Shown piece after piece: positions 1 to 7,773 of a stretch of 64,000 nucleotides of DNA. The position numbers were made by a program, and so were the translations under genes. The notes under the pieces were generated by a model. That model saw nothing but the letters and a program-made list of their open reading frames with translations, was not told the DNA's origin and did no database searches. Origin of the DNA: Oceanospirillum linum (lineage in GTDB: Bacteria > Pseudomonadota > Gammaproteobacteria > Pseudomonadales > Halomonadaceae); the NCBI RefSeq assembly GCF_900182785.1, contig NZ_FXTS01000004.1, positions 124,001 to 188,000 of the forward strand, written 5' to 3'. Positions within the stretch are counted from its first letter, which is position 1. Every line of letters starts with the position of its first letter.

Positions 1-42
1 TAGTTATGTTGAAATTCCATCTGTACCTTAAGGTTCTCTAAA

Positions 43-1182
43 ATGGCTATAGCAAATATTAATACAGAAATGCTGATTTGGGCGCGTGAGCGCTCAGGCT
101 TCTCTGTATCTGAGTTCGCTAGGAAGTGCCAGGTTACAGAGGAAAAGCTTGTAGAGTGGGAGTCTGGTGCAAAAGAGATTACATTTAATCAGGCTATGAC
201 GTATGCCAACAAAGCTCATATTCCCTTTGGCTACCTCTTTCTGGATAAACCACCTATCGAAGAGCTGCCAATACCGGATTTACGCACCGTCGAAAGCCGG
301 GCACTTGATAAAGCAAGTCCAGAGTTGATCGAAGTGACAAAACTAATGTTGCAAAGGCAAGAGTGGTACAAGGAGTATCTCAGGCAACATTTCTCTGCCC
401 CATGTCAGGTTGTAGGGCGCTTTTCTGTTGAAGATAGTGTTATGAAGATCGTTTCTGATATGAGAAGTAAACTTTCAGTCGGAGCCCATCCTGATAGAGG
501 GACATGGGAAGATTACTATCGTGATTTAGTAAAGCGCATAGAAGAGAATGGGATTCTTGTTATGCGCCAAGCAGATCTTGGGCATCATACCAGACCGTTA
601 AAAGTGGAAGAGTTCAGAGGTTTCGCAATTGTAGATGAACTGGCTCCAATTATTTTTGTTAACCATGCTGACTCCCCTGGAGCCAGGCTTTTTACATTAA
701 TACACGAACTATGTCACATCTGGATTGGACAGTCTGGTATTTCTGACGGAAATCCATCTACTCACAGGAAAGAAGAAGTGCTCTGCAATAGTGTCGCGGC
801 AGAGTTTCTGGTCCCTGAAGCTGAGTTCAGTGATTTGTGGTCACATGCTGTTGATGACTGGACTGAAAATTTAGTGATTTTGGAAGGGCACTTCCATGTT
901 AGCCGATGGGTTCTCGCTCGCAGAGCATTAACTCTCAGCTATATCCATAGTGATGAGTATGCAAGCTTTATTGCAGAAGAAAAAGCCAGGTATACAAAGC
1001 AGACTGGCAACGGTGGGCCCACATATTACAAAACAAAAAAGTCTCAAATTAGCCAGCTCTTCTCAAAAGCAGTTGTCAGTCAAGCTATGGCTGGACAGCT
1101 CCTCTTACGTGAAGCAGGCCAGTTATTGGGTGGAATGAAGCCGGGAAACATCGCTAACTTTGCTGAGGAGCTGGGCATTTGA
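43..1182 (+). CDS. XRE-like HTH plus ImmA/IrrE-type zinc metallopeptidase
   Basis: The 379-residue protein has an N-terminal helix-turn-helix-like segment (about 10-60) and a C-terminal ImmA/IrrE (COG2856) peptidase domain. The zinc site is visible as HELCH at 221-225, followed by an E-x-x-x-C-N-x-x-A-A-E-F stretch near 243-255 that usually carries the third ligand. Known family members cleave or sense repressor proteins in phage, ICE and toxin-antitoxin settings. The stop overlaps the start of the DUF4411 gene by four bases, so the two are very likely co-translated. The gene lies inside a tRNA-bounded element edge. The start is the ATG at 43, with AAGG about 11 bases upstream. The family is clear; the exact substrate is not. 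Confidence 0.85.
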   Translation: MAIANINTEMLIWARERSGFSVSEFARKCQVTEEKLVEWESGAKEITFNQAMTYANKAHIPFGYLFLDKPPIEELPIPDLRTVESRALDKASPELIEVTKLMLQRQEWYKEYLRQHFSAPCQVVGRFSVEDSVMKIVSDMRSKLSVGAHPDRGTWEDYYRDLVKRIEENGILVMRQADLGHHTRPLKVEEFRGFAIVDELAPIIFVNHADSPGARLFTLIHELCHIWIGQSGISDGNPSTHRKEEVLCNSVAAEFLVPEAEFSDLWSHAVDDWTENLVILEGHFHVSRWVLARRALTLSYIHSDEYASFIAEEKARYTKQTGNGGPTYYKTKKSQISQLFSKAVVSQAMAGQLLLREAGQLLGGMKPGNIANFAEELGI

Positions 1183-1676
1183 GATATTTGTTGGATGCAA
1201 ATACTTATATTCAGGCAAAAAACCAGTATTACGGTATGGATATCTGTCCCGCATATTGGGAGTGGTTAGATCAGCAGTGTGATGCCGGTATTGTTGGTAG
1301 TGTGGACATGATTGGCCGAGAACTGAAAGACGGAAATGATGAGCTTGCACAGTGGGCCAAAGACCGCTCGCAGCACTTTATAGAAAATGATGATCAGGCG
1401 ACCCAAGCAGAGTTTATGAATATTCTTCAGTTTGTAATGGCTGGAGATTATAACCAAAAGAACAGGGATGATTTTCTCGCCAAGGCCGATCCTTGGATTA
1501 TTGCTAAAGCAAAAACCATTGGTGCAACAGTTGTTACTCATGAGGCATTACTCGCTCCTCAAACCAGAAAAGTGAAAGTTCCCAATATCTGCAATCGATT
1601 CGGAGTTCCGTGTATAGATACCTTCAGCTTTTTGAGAAAACTAAAAGCGAAGTTTGTTCTATCCGCTGGGATCTGA
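1179..1676 (+). CDS. DUF4411 PIN-like protein, probable toxin partner
   Basis: The 165-residue protein begins MRYLLDANTYIQAK, the hallmark N-terminus of DUF4411, a PIN-clan family whose first conserved Asp sits in the L-L-D-A-N motif. A D-P-W-I-I-A-K-A motif near 100-110 matches the second acidic patch of PIN nucleases. DUF4411 genes often follow an ImmA/IrrE-HTH gene, as here, and such pairs are predicted toxin-antitoxin-like modules; no activity can be proven from sequence. The start is a TTG overlapping the upstream stop (TTGA), which makes translation coupled. It is the last gene before the tRNA fragment that marks the element edge. Confidence 0.75.
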   Translation: MRYLLDANTYIQAKNQYYGMDICPAYWEWLDQQCDAGIVGSVDMIGRELKDGNDELAQWAKDRSQHFIENDDQATQAEFMNILQFVMAGDYNQKNRDDFLAKADPWIIAKAKTIGATVVTHEALLAPQTRKVKVPNICNRFGVPCIDTFSFLRKLKAKFVLSAGI

Positions 1677-1807
1677 ATAAATTATGCGGGTTTTAGCTAT
1701 CAGGCTATCCAACAACAACCAAAGCTCTACAGCACAAACCAAGACCAAAAAAGAATCAATACCTGTATATTCAAAGAGTTACCAATGATAGCCACCACCC
1801 TTCCAAA

Positions 1808-1859
1808 GATTCAGAATCCGATTCCTTCGGGAGTGCCGGTTCGATTCCGGCTGGCACCA
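1808..1859 (+). repeat. 3' tRNA-Leu-like fragment, putative attachment site (att) of an integrated element
   Basis: This stretch reads as the 3' part of a class II tRNA: an anticodon-loop-like GATTCAGAATCC, a short variable arm (TCC-TTCG-GGA), a perfect T-arm (GCCGG, TTCGATT, CCGGC) and a terminal GGCACCA. The upstream bases cannot supply the matching 5' acceptor, D or anticodon 5' strands, so this is not a full gene. The acceptor 3' strand also looks about three bases short of a standard tRNA-Leu. Integrases commonly use tRNA 3' ends and leave such a partial copy at the far end, so the element would extend leftward out of the window. The isotype is inferred from the variable arm and T-arm. 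Confidence 0.7.
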
Positions 1860-1866
1860 ACGAAAA

Positions 1867-1909
1867 AAGCCGGAAACAGACATATCCATTTCCGGCTTGC
1901 AGTTTTTTT
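1867..1909. terminator. Bidirectional rho-independent terminator
   Basis: A perfect 10-bp stem (AAGCCGGAAA with TTTCCGGCTT) is followed by T7 on the plus strand and by a T run on the minus strand. It sits just after the tRNA fragment, as expected of a tRNA gene's own terminator, and also ends the minus-strand hydroxylase gene. Confidence 0.8.
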
Positions 1910-1921
1910 CTTAACCCTGGC

Positions 1922-3856
1922 TTAGTGTTGTTCAATCATAAAATGATCGAAGAACTTAGCCAGTTCATCATGGGCGGTGACCGGCAGGATGGTGGCGACA
2001 TGCTGGTCAGGGCGCACCACGACTACACAGCCATTTTTACGATCTACGCCGCGCAGATCAAAAATGTCATTGCCAACCTGAGACTGAAAAACTTTCTCGT
2101 AATCGTGCAGGCCATACTTGCCTTTAGCCGGCCACAAGTATGGGTGCAGGTCGTGCATGGACAGATCCTGCTGCTGGAAGACAGCATAGGTATCAATGAC
2201 AGAATCAATATCGGTGCCTTTTGGGGTGTATCTCTGCACCGGGGAGGCGGCATCATTGGCCAGAAAATCGATCAGTTTATAAACATCTGATGATGCCTCG
2301 GCGGGGTTTTGCTCTCCGCCAAAGACAAACAGTCGCCAACGGCCATCGGCTTTGACCAGATGCCCCAGGTGCTGAATACGGCCATCAGCTGTGCGCTGAG
2401 CCTCAGCAGAGTGAAAGCGCTGACCAATTTTAAAGCCCGGAGCCAGACTCTGATGCACCTGTCCCGTACAGATATAGGATGGGAAATATTCAATTGCAGT
2501 ACCTGATACAAAGCCGCTCTGTCGCTTCATAAAGGCTTCAATCTTAGCGGTATCGACCCGAGCCTGATCAGAGCTATCCTCTGTAGCAGGACGTGTTGCC
2601 ACCAGTTTCGACAGTTCGCGATCAGCATCAATCAGCTGCTGAGCAACTTTACGGCGCTCTGTTTCATAGGTGTGCAACAGCTTAGGATCGGACTTGCCTT
2701 GCAGAACAGAAGCCAGCTTCCAACCCAGATTAAAGGTATCCGGCAGAGAGGTATTCAGCCCCCAACCACCTTTCGGGCTATGGGTATGGCAGGCATCACC
2801 GGCGACAAAAGCCCGAGGGATCACACTCTCAGGACTGCCTGCAGGTCGATTATCAAAGCGTTCAGCGATACGTTGACCTACTTCGTAGATTGACCACCAG
2901 GCCACTTCTTTAACATCCAGTGTGTAGGGATGGAAAATCTGTTGCGCTTTAGCCACAAGGTCTTTTTCGGTCAGTTTGACATCTCTGGCACGTTTATCTT
3001 TAGCCAGCTGATCCAGTTCAACATAAAAACGGCACAGATAACCGCCTTCACGGGGAATGGTCATAACGGCGCCATGATCTTTGGATTGAATAAAGCTCTT
3101 CACGCGGATATCAGGAAAATCAGTGTTGAGCAGAATATCCATGACACCCCAGGCCTTATTCGCAGAGTCGCCCTGCAGCTCAATCCCCATGCTTTTTCGT
3201 ACGCGACTGCGGCCACCATCACAACCCACCACATAGCGGGCTTTAACGGTTTCAACCTTGCCGTTGCCCTCATCATCTGAGCGCTTAAAGGTCGCCGTAA
3301 TCGGGTAAGCAGCCGGGTCCTGCGTCAGGTTGTCATCGATTTCAAGATCGACCAACTCACGGCTGTAGTGGGGTTCGAGATTGGTGATCGAATGTCTCAT
3401 GCCATCGATCAGTAGCTCATGCAGACGTGCCTGATTGACAATACTATGGGTAAACTCTGACAGCCCACCACGGGCATCCGATATTTTCTCTGTCCGCTTG
3501 ATGTTTTGCGGGTTATCCGCATCAGGTTCCCAGAAGGTGTTCTGCTTCAGCTGGTAGGCTTCTTTCACGACCATCTCACCGCTATTGAACGCCTCCATAA
3601 TTTCTATCGTGCGGCAGGAGATACCGTCAGCACGACCAAAAAGCAGCGGACCCGGGGCCATGTCAACAATACAGGTTTTAATATCATCGAACTCGGACAT
3701 TTGCCGCGCCATGGTCAAACCTGCGGGGCCTGTACCAATGATCAGGACATCAACCTGAGTGGGCAGATCCAAAACAGGAGGGTTCGGATAAGGTTTCCGT
3801 GCCGCGTCAGGAATCTGATAGTTACCGGGCTTAAAGCCATTGAGGTGATATTGCAC
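1922..3856 (-). CDS. mobA: FAD-dependent aromatic hydroxylase, 3-hydroxybenzoate 4-monooxygenase-like
   Basis: The 644-residue class A flavoprotein hydroxylase resembles MobA and phenol 2-monooxygenase in length and layout. It has a Rossmann FAD motif G-T-G-P-A-G (about 41-46), a GCDGGRSRVR NADPH/FAD motif (about 211-220), an AGDACHTHSPK motif (about 350-360) and a C-terminal thioredoxin-like domain ending VVVVRPDQHVATILP. The first residues (MQYHLNGFKPGN) and last domain closely follow MobA. Oddity: after HSPK the family normally reads AGQGMN, but here it reads GGWGLN, changing a conserved Gln beside the flavin. The start is a GTG with AGGAG eight bases upstream. The substrate is inferred to be a 3-hydroxybenzoate-type phenol. 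Confidence 0.8.
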   Translation of the reverse strand: MQYHLNGFKPGNYQIPDAARKPYPNPPVLDLPTQVDVLIIGTGPAGLTMARQMSEFDDIKTCIVDMAPGPLLFGRADGISCRTIEIMEAFNSGEMVVKEAYQLKQNTFWEPDADNPQNIKRTEKISDARGGLSEFTHSIVNQARLHELLIDGMRHSITNLEPHYSRELVDLEIDDNLTQDPAAYPITATFKRSDDEGNGKVETVKARYVVGCDGGRSRVRKSMGIELQGDSANKAWGVMDILLNTDFPDIRVKSFIQSKDHGAVMTIPREGGYLCRFYVELDQLAKDKRARDVKLTEKDLVAKAQQIFHPYTLDVKEVAWWSIYEVGQRIAERFDNRPAGSPESVIPRAFVAGDACHTHSPKGGWGLNTSLPDTFNLGWKLASVLQGKSDPKLLHTYETERRKVAQQLIDADRELSKLVATRPATEDSSDQARVDTAKIEAFMKRQSGFVSGTAIEYFPSYICTGQVHQSLAPGFKIGQRFHSAEAQRTADGRIQHLGHLVKADGRWRLFVFGGEQNPAEASSDVYKLIDFLANDAASPVQRYTPKGTDIDSVIDTYAVFQQQDLSMHDLHPYLWPAKGKYGLHDYEKVFQSQVGNDIFDLRGVDRKNGCVVVVRPDQHVATILPVTAHDELAKFFDHFMIEQH

Positions 3857-4234
3857 GATATGCTCCTTTTAGAGGCACTTGATCGGTATTATTATTTTAA
3901 AGTAGTTAACATGTTAATTTGATTCAAGTCAACCAGGTTAAGATCTATGCCCTGGCGAAGCGCCAGCTATCGCGGATACAGCAGAAGAACCGCCAACCTA
4001 TAAGTTTTCCTCATAGATTAATGAATTATTACCATTTTTTTTCATTAATGAATCTCAGTATAACTGCACCTGTTATCAACTTAATTCCACTTCGCCTCTG
4101 GCACCCGGCACCCGGAAGATGCGAAGTACACCCAAAAAATAGCCTGACTGAAGGCGTCTGATAAGAGCATCGACCGCTCCGGACAAAACCAAATATTCAG
4201 ATCATCTTTCAACGCATTCGGATACCAGACTGAC
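3857..4234. other. Intergenic control region between mobA and mesX
   Basis: No gene is credible in these 378 bases. Besides the palindrome at 3906-3917, there is a second perfect 12-bp palindrome, TTCATTAATGAA, at 4041-4052, and the ten-mer ATTAATGAAT is repeated at 4017-4026 and 4044-4053. I looked for cobalamin, SAM and SAH riboswitch signatures ahead of mesX and saw none. Confidence 0.5.
3906..3917. promoter_or_regulatory. Perfect 12-bp palindrome overlapping the probable mobA -10
   Basis: TTAACATGTTAA lies 50 bases upstream of the mobA GTG. On the minus strand a TTGACT -35-like box, a 17-base spacer and TTAACT as -10 can be drawn, so the palindrome covers the -10 and would suit a repressor. 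MarR-type regulators control related mob genes and use such palindromes; the regulator itself is not in the window. Promoter assignment is inference. Confidence 0.45.
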
Positions 4235-5218
4235 ATGAACAACGTATTCAAATTTGATATCAACAGAATTACTTTCGACGAGAATTATCACCCTTCGGAA
4301 GGCACACGTTTAACCACGAATTTTGCCAATTTAGCCCGGGGTGAAAGCCGCAAAGAGAACCTGAGCAATGCCCTTGAGATGATTAATAATCGTTTTAATG
4401 CGCTGGCTGATTGGGATAACCCGCAGGGCAATCGCTTCTCAGTGGAACTGGAGATTGTTTCTGTTGATATGGATATCAACCATCCGGAGTCCGGAGAAAA
4501 ATTCCCGGCTATTGAGATTTTAAAAACCAGCATTGTGGATCATAAGACCAACAAACGTATTGAAGGCCTGGCGGGCAACAACTTCTCATCGTACGTGCGC
4601 GATTATGATTTCAGTGTTTTGCTTCTCGATCACAATAAGGGCCGAAGTGAATTTTCTGTTCCTGACAATTTCGGCGACCTGCACGGCAAGCTTTTCCAGA
4701 GTTTTATCCATTCAGAAGCTTACCAAGCTCAGTTCGAAAAGCCACCGGTCATCTGCCTGAGTGTCTCCGATAGCAAAACCTACTACCGTACTGACAACCA
4801 GCATCCGGTGCTGGGCTTTGAATATACCCCCAACGAATCCTCTTTAACTGAACAGTATTTTAAGAAAATGGGTATGGAGGTGCGCTACTTTATGCCGCCT
4901 AAGAGTGTGGCTCCACTCGCTTTCTATTTTTTTGGCGACTTGCTGAATGATTACAGCAATCTTGAGCTGATCGGCACCATCAGCACCATGGAAACATTCC
5001 AGAAGATCTATCGCCCAGAGATTTACAACGCCAACGCCGCAGCGGGTCAGCATTACAAACCTAACCTGAAAAACAGGGATCACTCATTAACTCAGATCGT
5101 TTATGACCGAGAAGAACGGGGCCAACTGGCCGTTAAACAGGGCCACTTCACTGAAGAGAGCTTTATCAAGCCCTATGGTGATCTGCTTGAGAAGTGGGCA
5201 GATCAATACGCCCTGTAA
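4235..5218 (+). CDS. mesX: DUF1852 protein MesX, partner of methionine synthase MesD
   Basis: The 327-residue soluble protein is recognisable as DUF1852 and lies directly ahead of a short cobalamin-independent methionine synthase core, the constant arrangement of mesX-mesD. Published genetic work on folate-independent methionine synthases describes MesX as required for MesD function in aerobes, with a methyl donor that is not folate and an oxygen requirement; its chemistry is unknown. No signal peptide or membrane segment is visible. The gap to mesD is 37 bases and the two share an apparent terminator at 6290-6315, so they form an operon. The start is the ATG at 4235; its ribosome binding site is weak. 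Confidence 0.85.
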   Translation: MNNVFKFDINRITFDENYHPSEGTRLTTNFANLARGESRKENLSNALEMINNRFNALADWDNPQGNRFSVELEIVSVDMDINHPESGEKFPAIEILKTSIVDHKTNKRIEGLAGNNFSSYVRDYDFSVLLLDHNKGRSEFSVPDNFGDLHGKLFQSFIHSEAYQAQFEKPPVICLSVSDSKTYYRTDNQHPVLGFEYTPNESSLTEQYFKKMGMEVRYFMPPKSVAPLAFYFFGDLLNDYSNLELIGTISTMETFQKIYRPEIYNANAAAGQHYKPNLKNRDHSLTQIVYDREERGQLAVKQGHFTEESFIKPYGDLLEKWADQYAL

Positions 5219-5255
5219 TGCCACAAATAATATAATTAAGAGATAAACATCAGCT

Positions 5256-6290
5256 ATGAAACAACTATTACCTACATCCACTGCGGGCAGTCTGCCTAAA
5301 CCTTCCTGGCTTGCGGAGCCGGAAAAGCTCTGGTCCCCCTGGAAGCTTCAGGGTGAAACACTAACCGAAGGTAAAGAAGATGCACTGCGTGTGGCCTTAC
5401 AGGAACAGCAGCAGGCCGGTATCGATATTGTCAGTGATGGTGAACAAACACGTCAGCACTTCGTCACAACCTTTATCGAGCACCTGAGTGGTGTCGATTT
5501 TGAAAACCGCAAAACGGTCAGAATCCGTGATCGCTACGATGCAAGTGTACCAACGGTTATCGGCCCGGTGGCTCGTCAGAAACCTGTGTTTGTTGATGAT
5601 GCAAAATTTCTTCGCCAACAGACCGACAAACCGATCAAGTGGGCTCTGCCCGGCCCGATGACTATGATCGATACACTCTACGATGATCATTACAAAAGCC
5701 GGGAAAAGCTGGCCTGGGAGTTTGCCAAAATTCTGAATCAGGAAGCAAAAGAACTGGAAGCAGCGGGTGTGAATATTATCCAGTTTGACGAACCCGCCTT
5801 TAACGTCTTCTTCGATGAGGTGAACGCCTGGGGAATCGCTTGCCTGGAAAGAGCCATTGAAGGGCTGAAATGCGAAACAGTGGTCCACATCTGTTACGGC
5901 TACGGTATTAAAGCGAATACAGACTGGAAGAAAACACTGGGCTCTGAGTGGCGTCAGTACGAAGAGGTCTTCCCTAAACTGCAGCAATCCAGTATCGACA
6001 TTATCTCTCTGGAGTGTCAAAACTCGCACGTTCCCATCGAGCTACTGGAACTGATTCGGGGTAAGAAAGTGATGGTGGGGGCCATTGATGTTGCCACCAA
6101 CCGGATAGAAACAGCGGAAGAGGTTGCCGATACGTTGCGAAAAGCCCTGCAGTTCGTTGATGCAGACAAGCTTTACCCCTGCACAAACTGCGGTATGGCT
6201 CCTCTATCCAGAAAAGTAGCACGAGGTAAACTTAAGGCCTTAAGCGCAGGGGCAGACATTATCCGCAAAGAGCTGGCCGCGGGCAAATAG
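5256..6290 (+). CDS. mesD: Folate-independent methionine synthase MesD (MetE C-terminal-like core)
   Basis: The 344-residue protein corresponds to the catalytic half of MetE and lacks the N-terminal folate-binding duplicate, so it is not full MetE (about 750 residues). Zinc and homocysteine ligands are visible: H211-x-C213 in VHICYG, E253 in SLECQ and C309 in YPCTNCGMAPL. The known family transfers a methyl group to homocysteine; MesD does so without methyl-tetrahydrofolate and depends on MesX and oxygen. It follows mesX by 37 bases on the same strand and is followed by two hairpins. This gives the cell a route to methionine independent of B12 and probably of folate. Confidence 0.88.
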   Translation: MKQLLPTSTAGSLPKPSWLAEPEKLWSPWKLQGETLTEGKEDALRVALQEQQQAGIDIVSDGEQTRQHFVTTFIEHLSGVDFENRKTVRIRDRYDASVPTVIGPVARQKPVFVDDAKFLRQQTDKPIKWALPGPMTMIDTLYDDHYKSREKLAWEFAKILNQEAKELEAAGVNIIQFDEPAFNVFFDEVNAWGIACLERAIEGLKCETVVHICYGYGIKANTDWKKTLGSEWRQYEEVFPKLQQSSIDIISLECQNSHVPIELLELIRGKKVMVGAIDVATNRIETAEEVADTLRKALQFVDADKLYPCTNCGMAPLSRKVARGKLKALSAGADIIRKELAAGK

Positions 6291-6315
6291 CCATCCGCTC
6301 AATGGCGCTTTTTTT
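6290..6315 (+). terminator. Terminator after mesD
   Basis: A short stem GCCAT/ATGGC with a seven-base loop is followed by T7. It starts on the last base of the mesD stop codon. A second, longer hairpin follows at 6350-6385. Confidence 0.7.
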
Positions 6316-6349
6316 AGAAACACGCCTTTATAAGCAAATCCCCCTCTGC

Positions 6350-6385
6350 AAACAAAGAGAGCCCTCATCAGGGGGCTCTTTGTTT
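6350..6385. terminator. Second hairpin between mesD and the YgjP-like gene
   Basis: An AAACAAAGAG arm pairs with CTCTTTGTTT around a GCCC/GGGG core, giving a long, slightly interrupted stem with T-rich flanks on both strands. It lies between convergent genes and probably terminates the minus-strand gene. Confidence 0.5.
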
Positions 6386-6415
6386 ATCAGTGGTACTGGT
6401 TTATCAGTGGTGCTA
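6382..6415. repeat. 17-bp imperfect tandem duplication
   Basis: GTTTATCAGTGGT plus a four-base tail occurs twice back to back (6382-6398 and 6399-6415), with two mismatches in the tail. It is noncoding and lies between convergent genes. Confidence 0.6.
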
Positions 6416-6456
6416 TTTTCAGCCCAACAGGTGCTGGCAAAACCGAACAACCTGCA

Positions 6457-6954
6457 TTAATACAGCGCTTTCTGCTCAGCTTCCTGCCAGGTCAGCATAA
6501 GCCTCAGATCGAGTTCCAGCTGAAAATAATCCGGCTCCATATGTTGGCAAAGCTGATAAAAGCTCTTGTTGTGCTCCCGCTCCTTCAGGTGGGCCAGTTC
6601 ATGTACCAGAATCATTCTGAGAAAAGCTTCAGGACACCGCTTAAAGCAAGGGTCGATGCGAATCTCATGGCTGGCTTTTAACTTGCCACCATGGGCGCGG
6701 GTGATATGTGCATTTAACCCCAAGGCATGATGAATCACACTTACCTTGGGGTCGAAGGTAATTCTTTTTAAAGGTGGAGACTTCTTCATGTAGCGCTGTT
6801 TAAGCTCCAGCCCATACCGATAGAGCTGATCATTGCTGCTGTACTGATGGCACTTAGGGTAGCGCTGTAACAGATGCTTATGCAGGCACTTTTGTTCCAG
6901 CAGCTCTTTAGCCCTCTGCTGGATACCTGCTGGGTAGCCTTTCAGATAGATCAT
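6457..6954 (-). CDS. YgjP-like (DUF45) zinc metallopeptidase domain protein
   Basis: The 165-residue protein carries the YgjP/DUF45 (COG1451) core: HELAHLKEREHNKSF, an HExxH zinc site with a downstream His six residues later, and the preceding I-R-I-D-P and V-H strand motifs. It is predicted to be a cytosolic SprT/M48-like metal hydrolase; the substrate of this family is not established. It is shorter than E. coli YgjP-type proteins at the N-terminus, but all catalytic residues are present. It follows the FecR-domain gene on the same strand with a 44-base gap and may share its transcript. Confidence 0.8.
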   Translation of the reverse strand: MIYLKGYPAGIQQRAKELLEQKCLHKHLLQRYPKCHQYSSNDQLYRYGLELKQRYMKKSPPLKRITFDPKVSVIHHALGLNAHITRAHGGKLKASHEIRIDPCFKRCPEAFLRMILVHELAHLKEREHNKSFYQLCQHMEPDYFQLELDLRLMLTWQEAEQKALY

Positions 6955-6998
6955 AGACGGGGGTTAACCTCTGGCCGTTACCACCTGCTCATTTCAGG

Positions 6999-7637
6999 CT
7001 ATAACCGGGTTGATTCCATAGCCTGCCGGAGCTTCCGGTCCGGCCAGGGTTTTGCGGCAGGTGGTGCTATTCTTTCCTGCACAGTTACTCCATAGCCTTT
7101 CTGGGTGATCTCTGTCATCCCGAGGGCATTACGGATGTAAACACCTTTACCTCTGAACATGGCTACATCCAGATCGCCGTTAAAGATAAAGCCACCCCAG
7201 AAGTCTGTCCCCCGAATACCTATGGTTGCAACAGGAGTTTCAACCTCAAACTGCGGATCAGACTGCTGACCAATCGCCCCGGTAATCGCCCTGAACGCCC
7301 CTGTTACCAGCTTAAACTGAGCATCTGACGTTCCGGCAACCGGATCAAACCGATAACGTTTAATCTCAAACTCTGTTGTATTCGCCAGTAGAATTCTTGA
7401 GTTATCTCTCATTCTCAAGCCAACGCGGCCAGAAGAGGCCGTTATTACACGATCCCCCTCCTGCAGAATAGTGTGCTCTTTGAGCTGCTCTATCTTGCCT
7501 GACCTGAACAACTGAACACGCCCCTGAATCTGAATGATATTGCCAACCATAGGTTGAGAATCATCCTCCGCATAGGCCACAGGATCAAAGCAACAGCAAA
7601 CCAGCAAAATTAAACTAAGGTACTTTAAGGAGTGCAC
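6999..7637 (-). CDS. Secreted FecR-domain protein
   Basis: A signal peptide (hydrophobic YLSLILLVCCC, cleavage near VAYA-EDD) is followed by a FecR domain: G-x-V-x-x-I-Q-G-x-V, a Q-E-G-D-R-V-x-T segment and P-V-A-T-I-G-I-R-G-T-D-F. Such lone FecR proteins are periplasmic or surface proteins of unknown ligand and are not the iron-citrate sensor, since no TonB receptor or sigma factor is near. The frame opens at a GTG at 7688 without a ribosome site; I prefer the GTG at 7637 because a G5 Shine-Dalgarno lies about six bases upstream and the signal peptide then has normal length. It sits between a chemoreceptor and the YgjP-like gene. Confidence 0.75.
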   Translation of the reverse strand: MHSLKYLSLILLVCCCFDPVAYAEDDSQPMVGNIIQIQGRVQLFRSGKIEQLKEHTILQEGDRVITASSGRVGLRMRDNSRILLANTTEFEIKRYRFDPVAGTSDAQFKLVTGAFRAITGAIGQQSDPQFEVETPVATIGIRGTDFWGGFIFNGDLDVAMFRGKGVYIRNALGMTEITQKGYGVTVQERIAPPAAKPWPDRKLRQAMESTRL

Positions 7638-7773
7638 ACGGAGCCCCCTCTGTTGGCAAAGTGACAGCCTGAGATTAAACAGACTCACTCTGTATGATTA
7701 TGATTGACTCAATATTTACCCTTATTTAATCAGAAGGCGATGGCGCCGGCTATCATTAGTCTGACGAATAGCC

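Noticed and set aside
1797..1860. A complete tRNA gene at the end of the integrated element
   Set aside because: Only the T-arm, variable arm and 3' end can be folded; no 5' acceptor or D-arm strand exists in the preceding bases.
4060..4234. Cobalamin or SAM riboswitch ahead of mesX
   Set aside because: Expected for B12-independent methionine synthases, but no B12 box or S-box/SAH consensus elements can be aligned.
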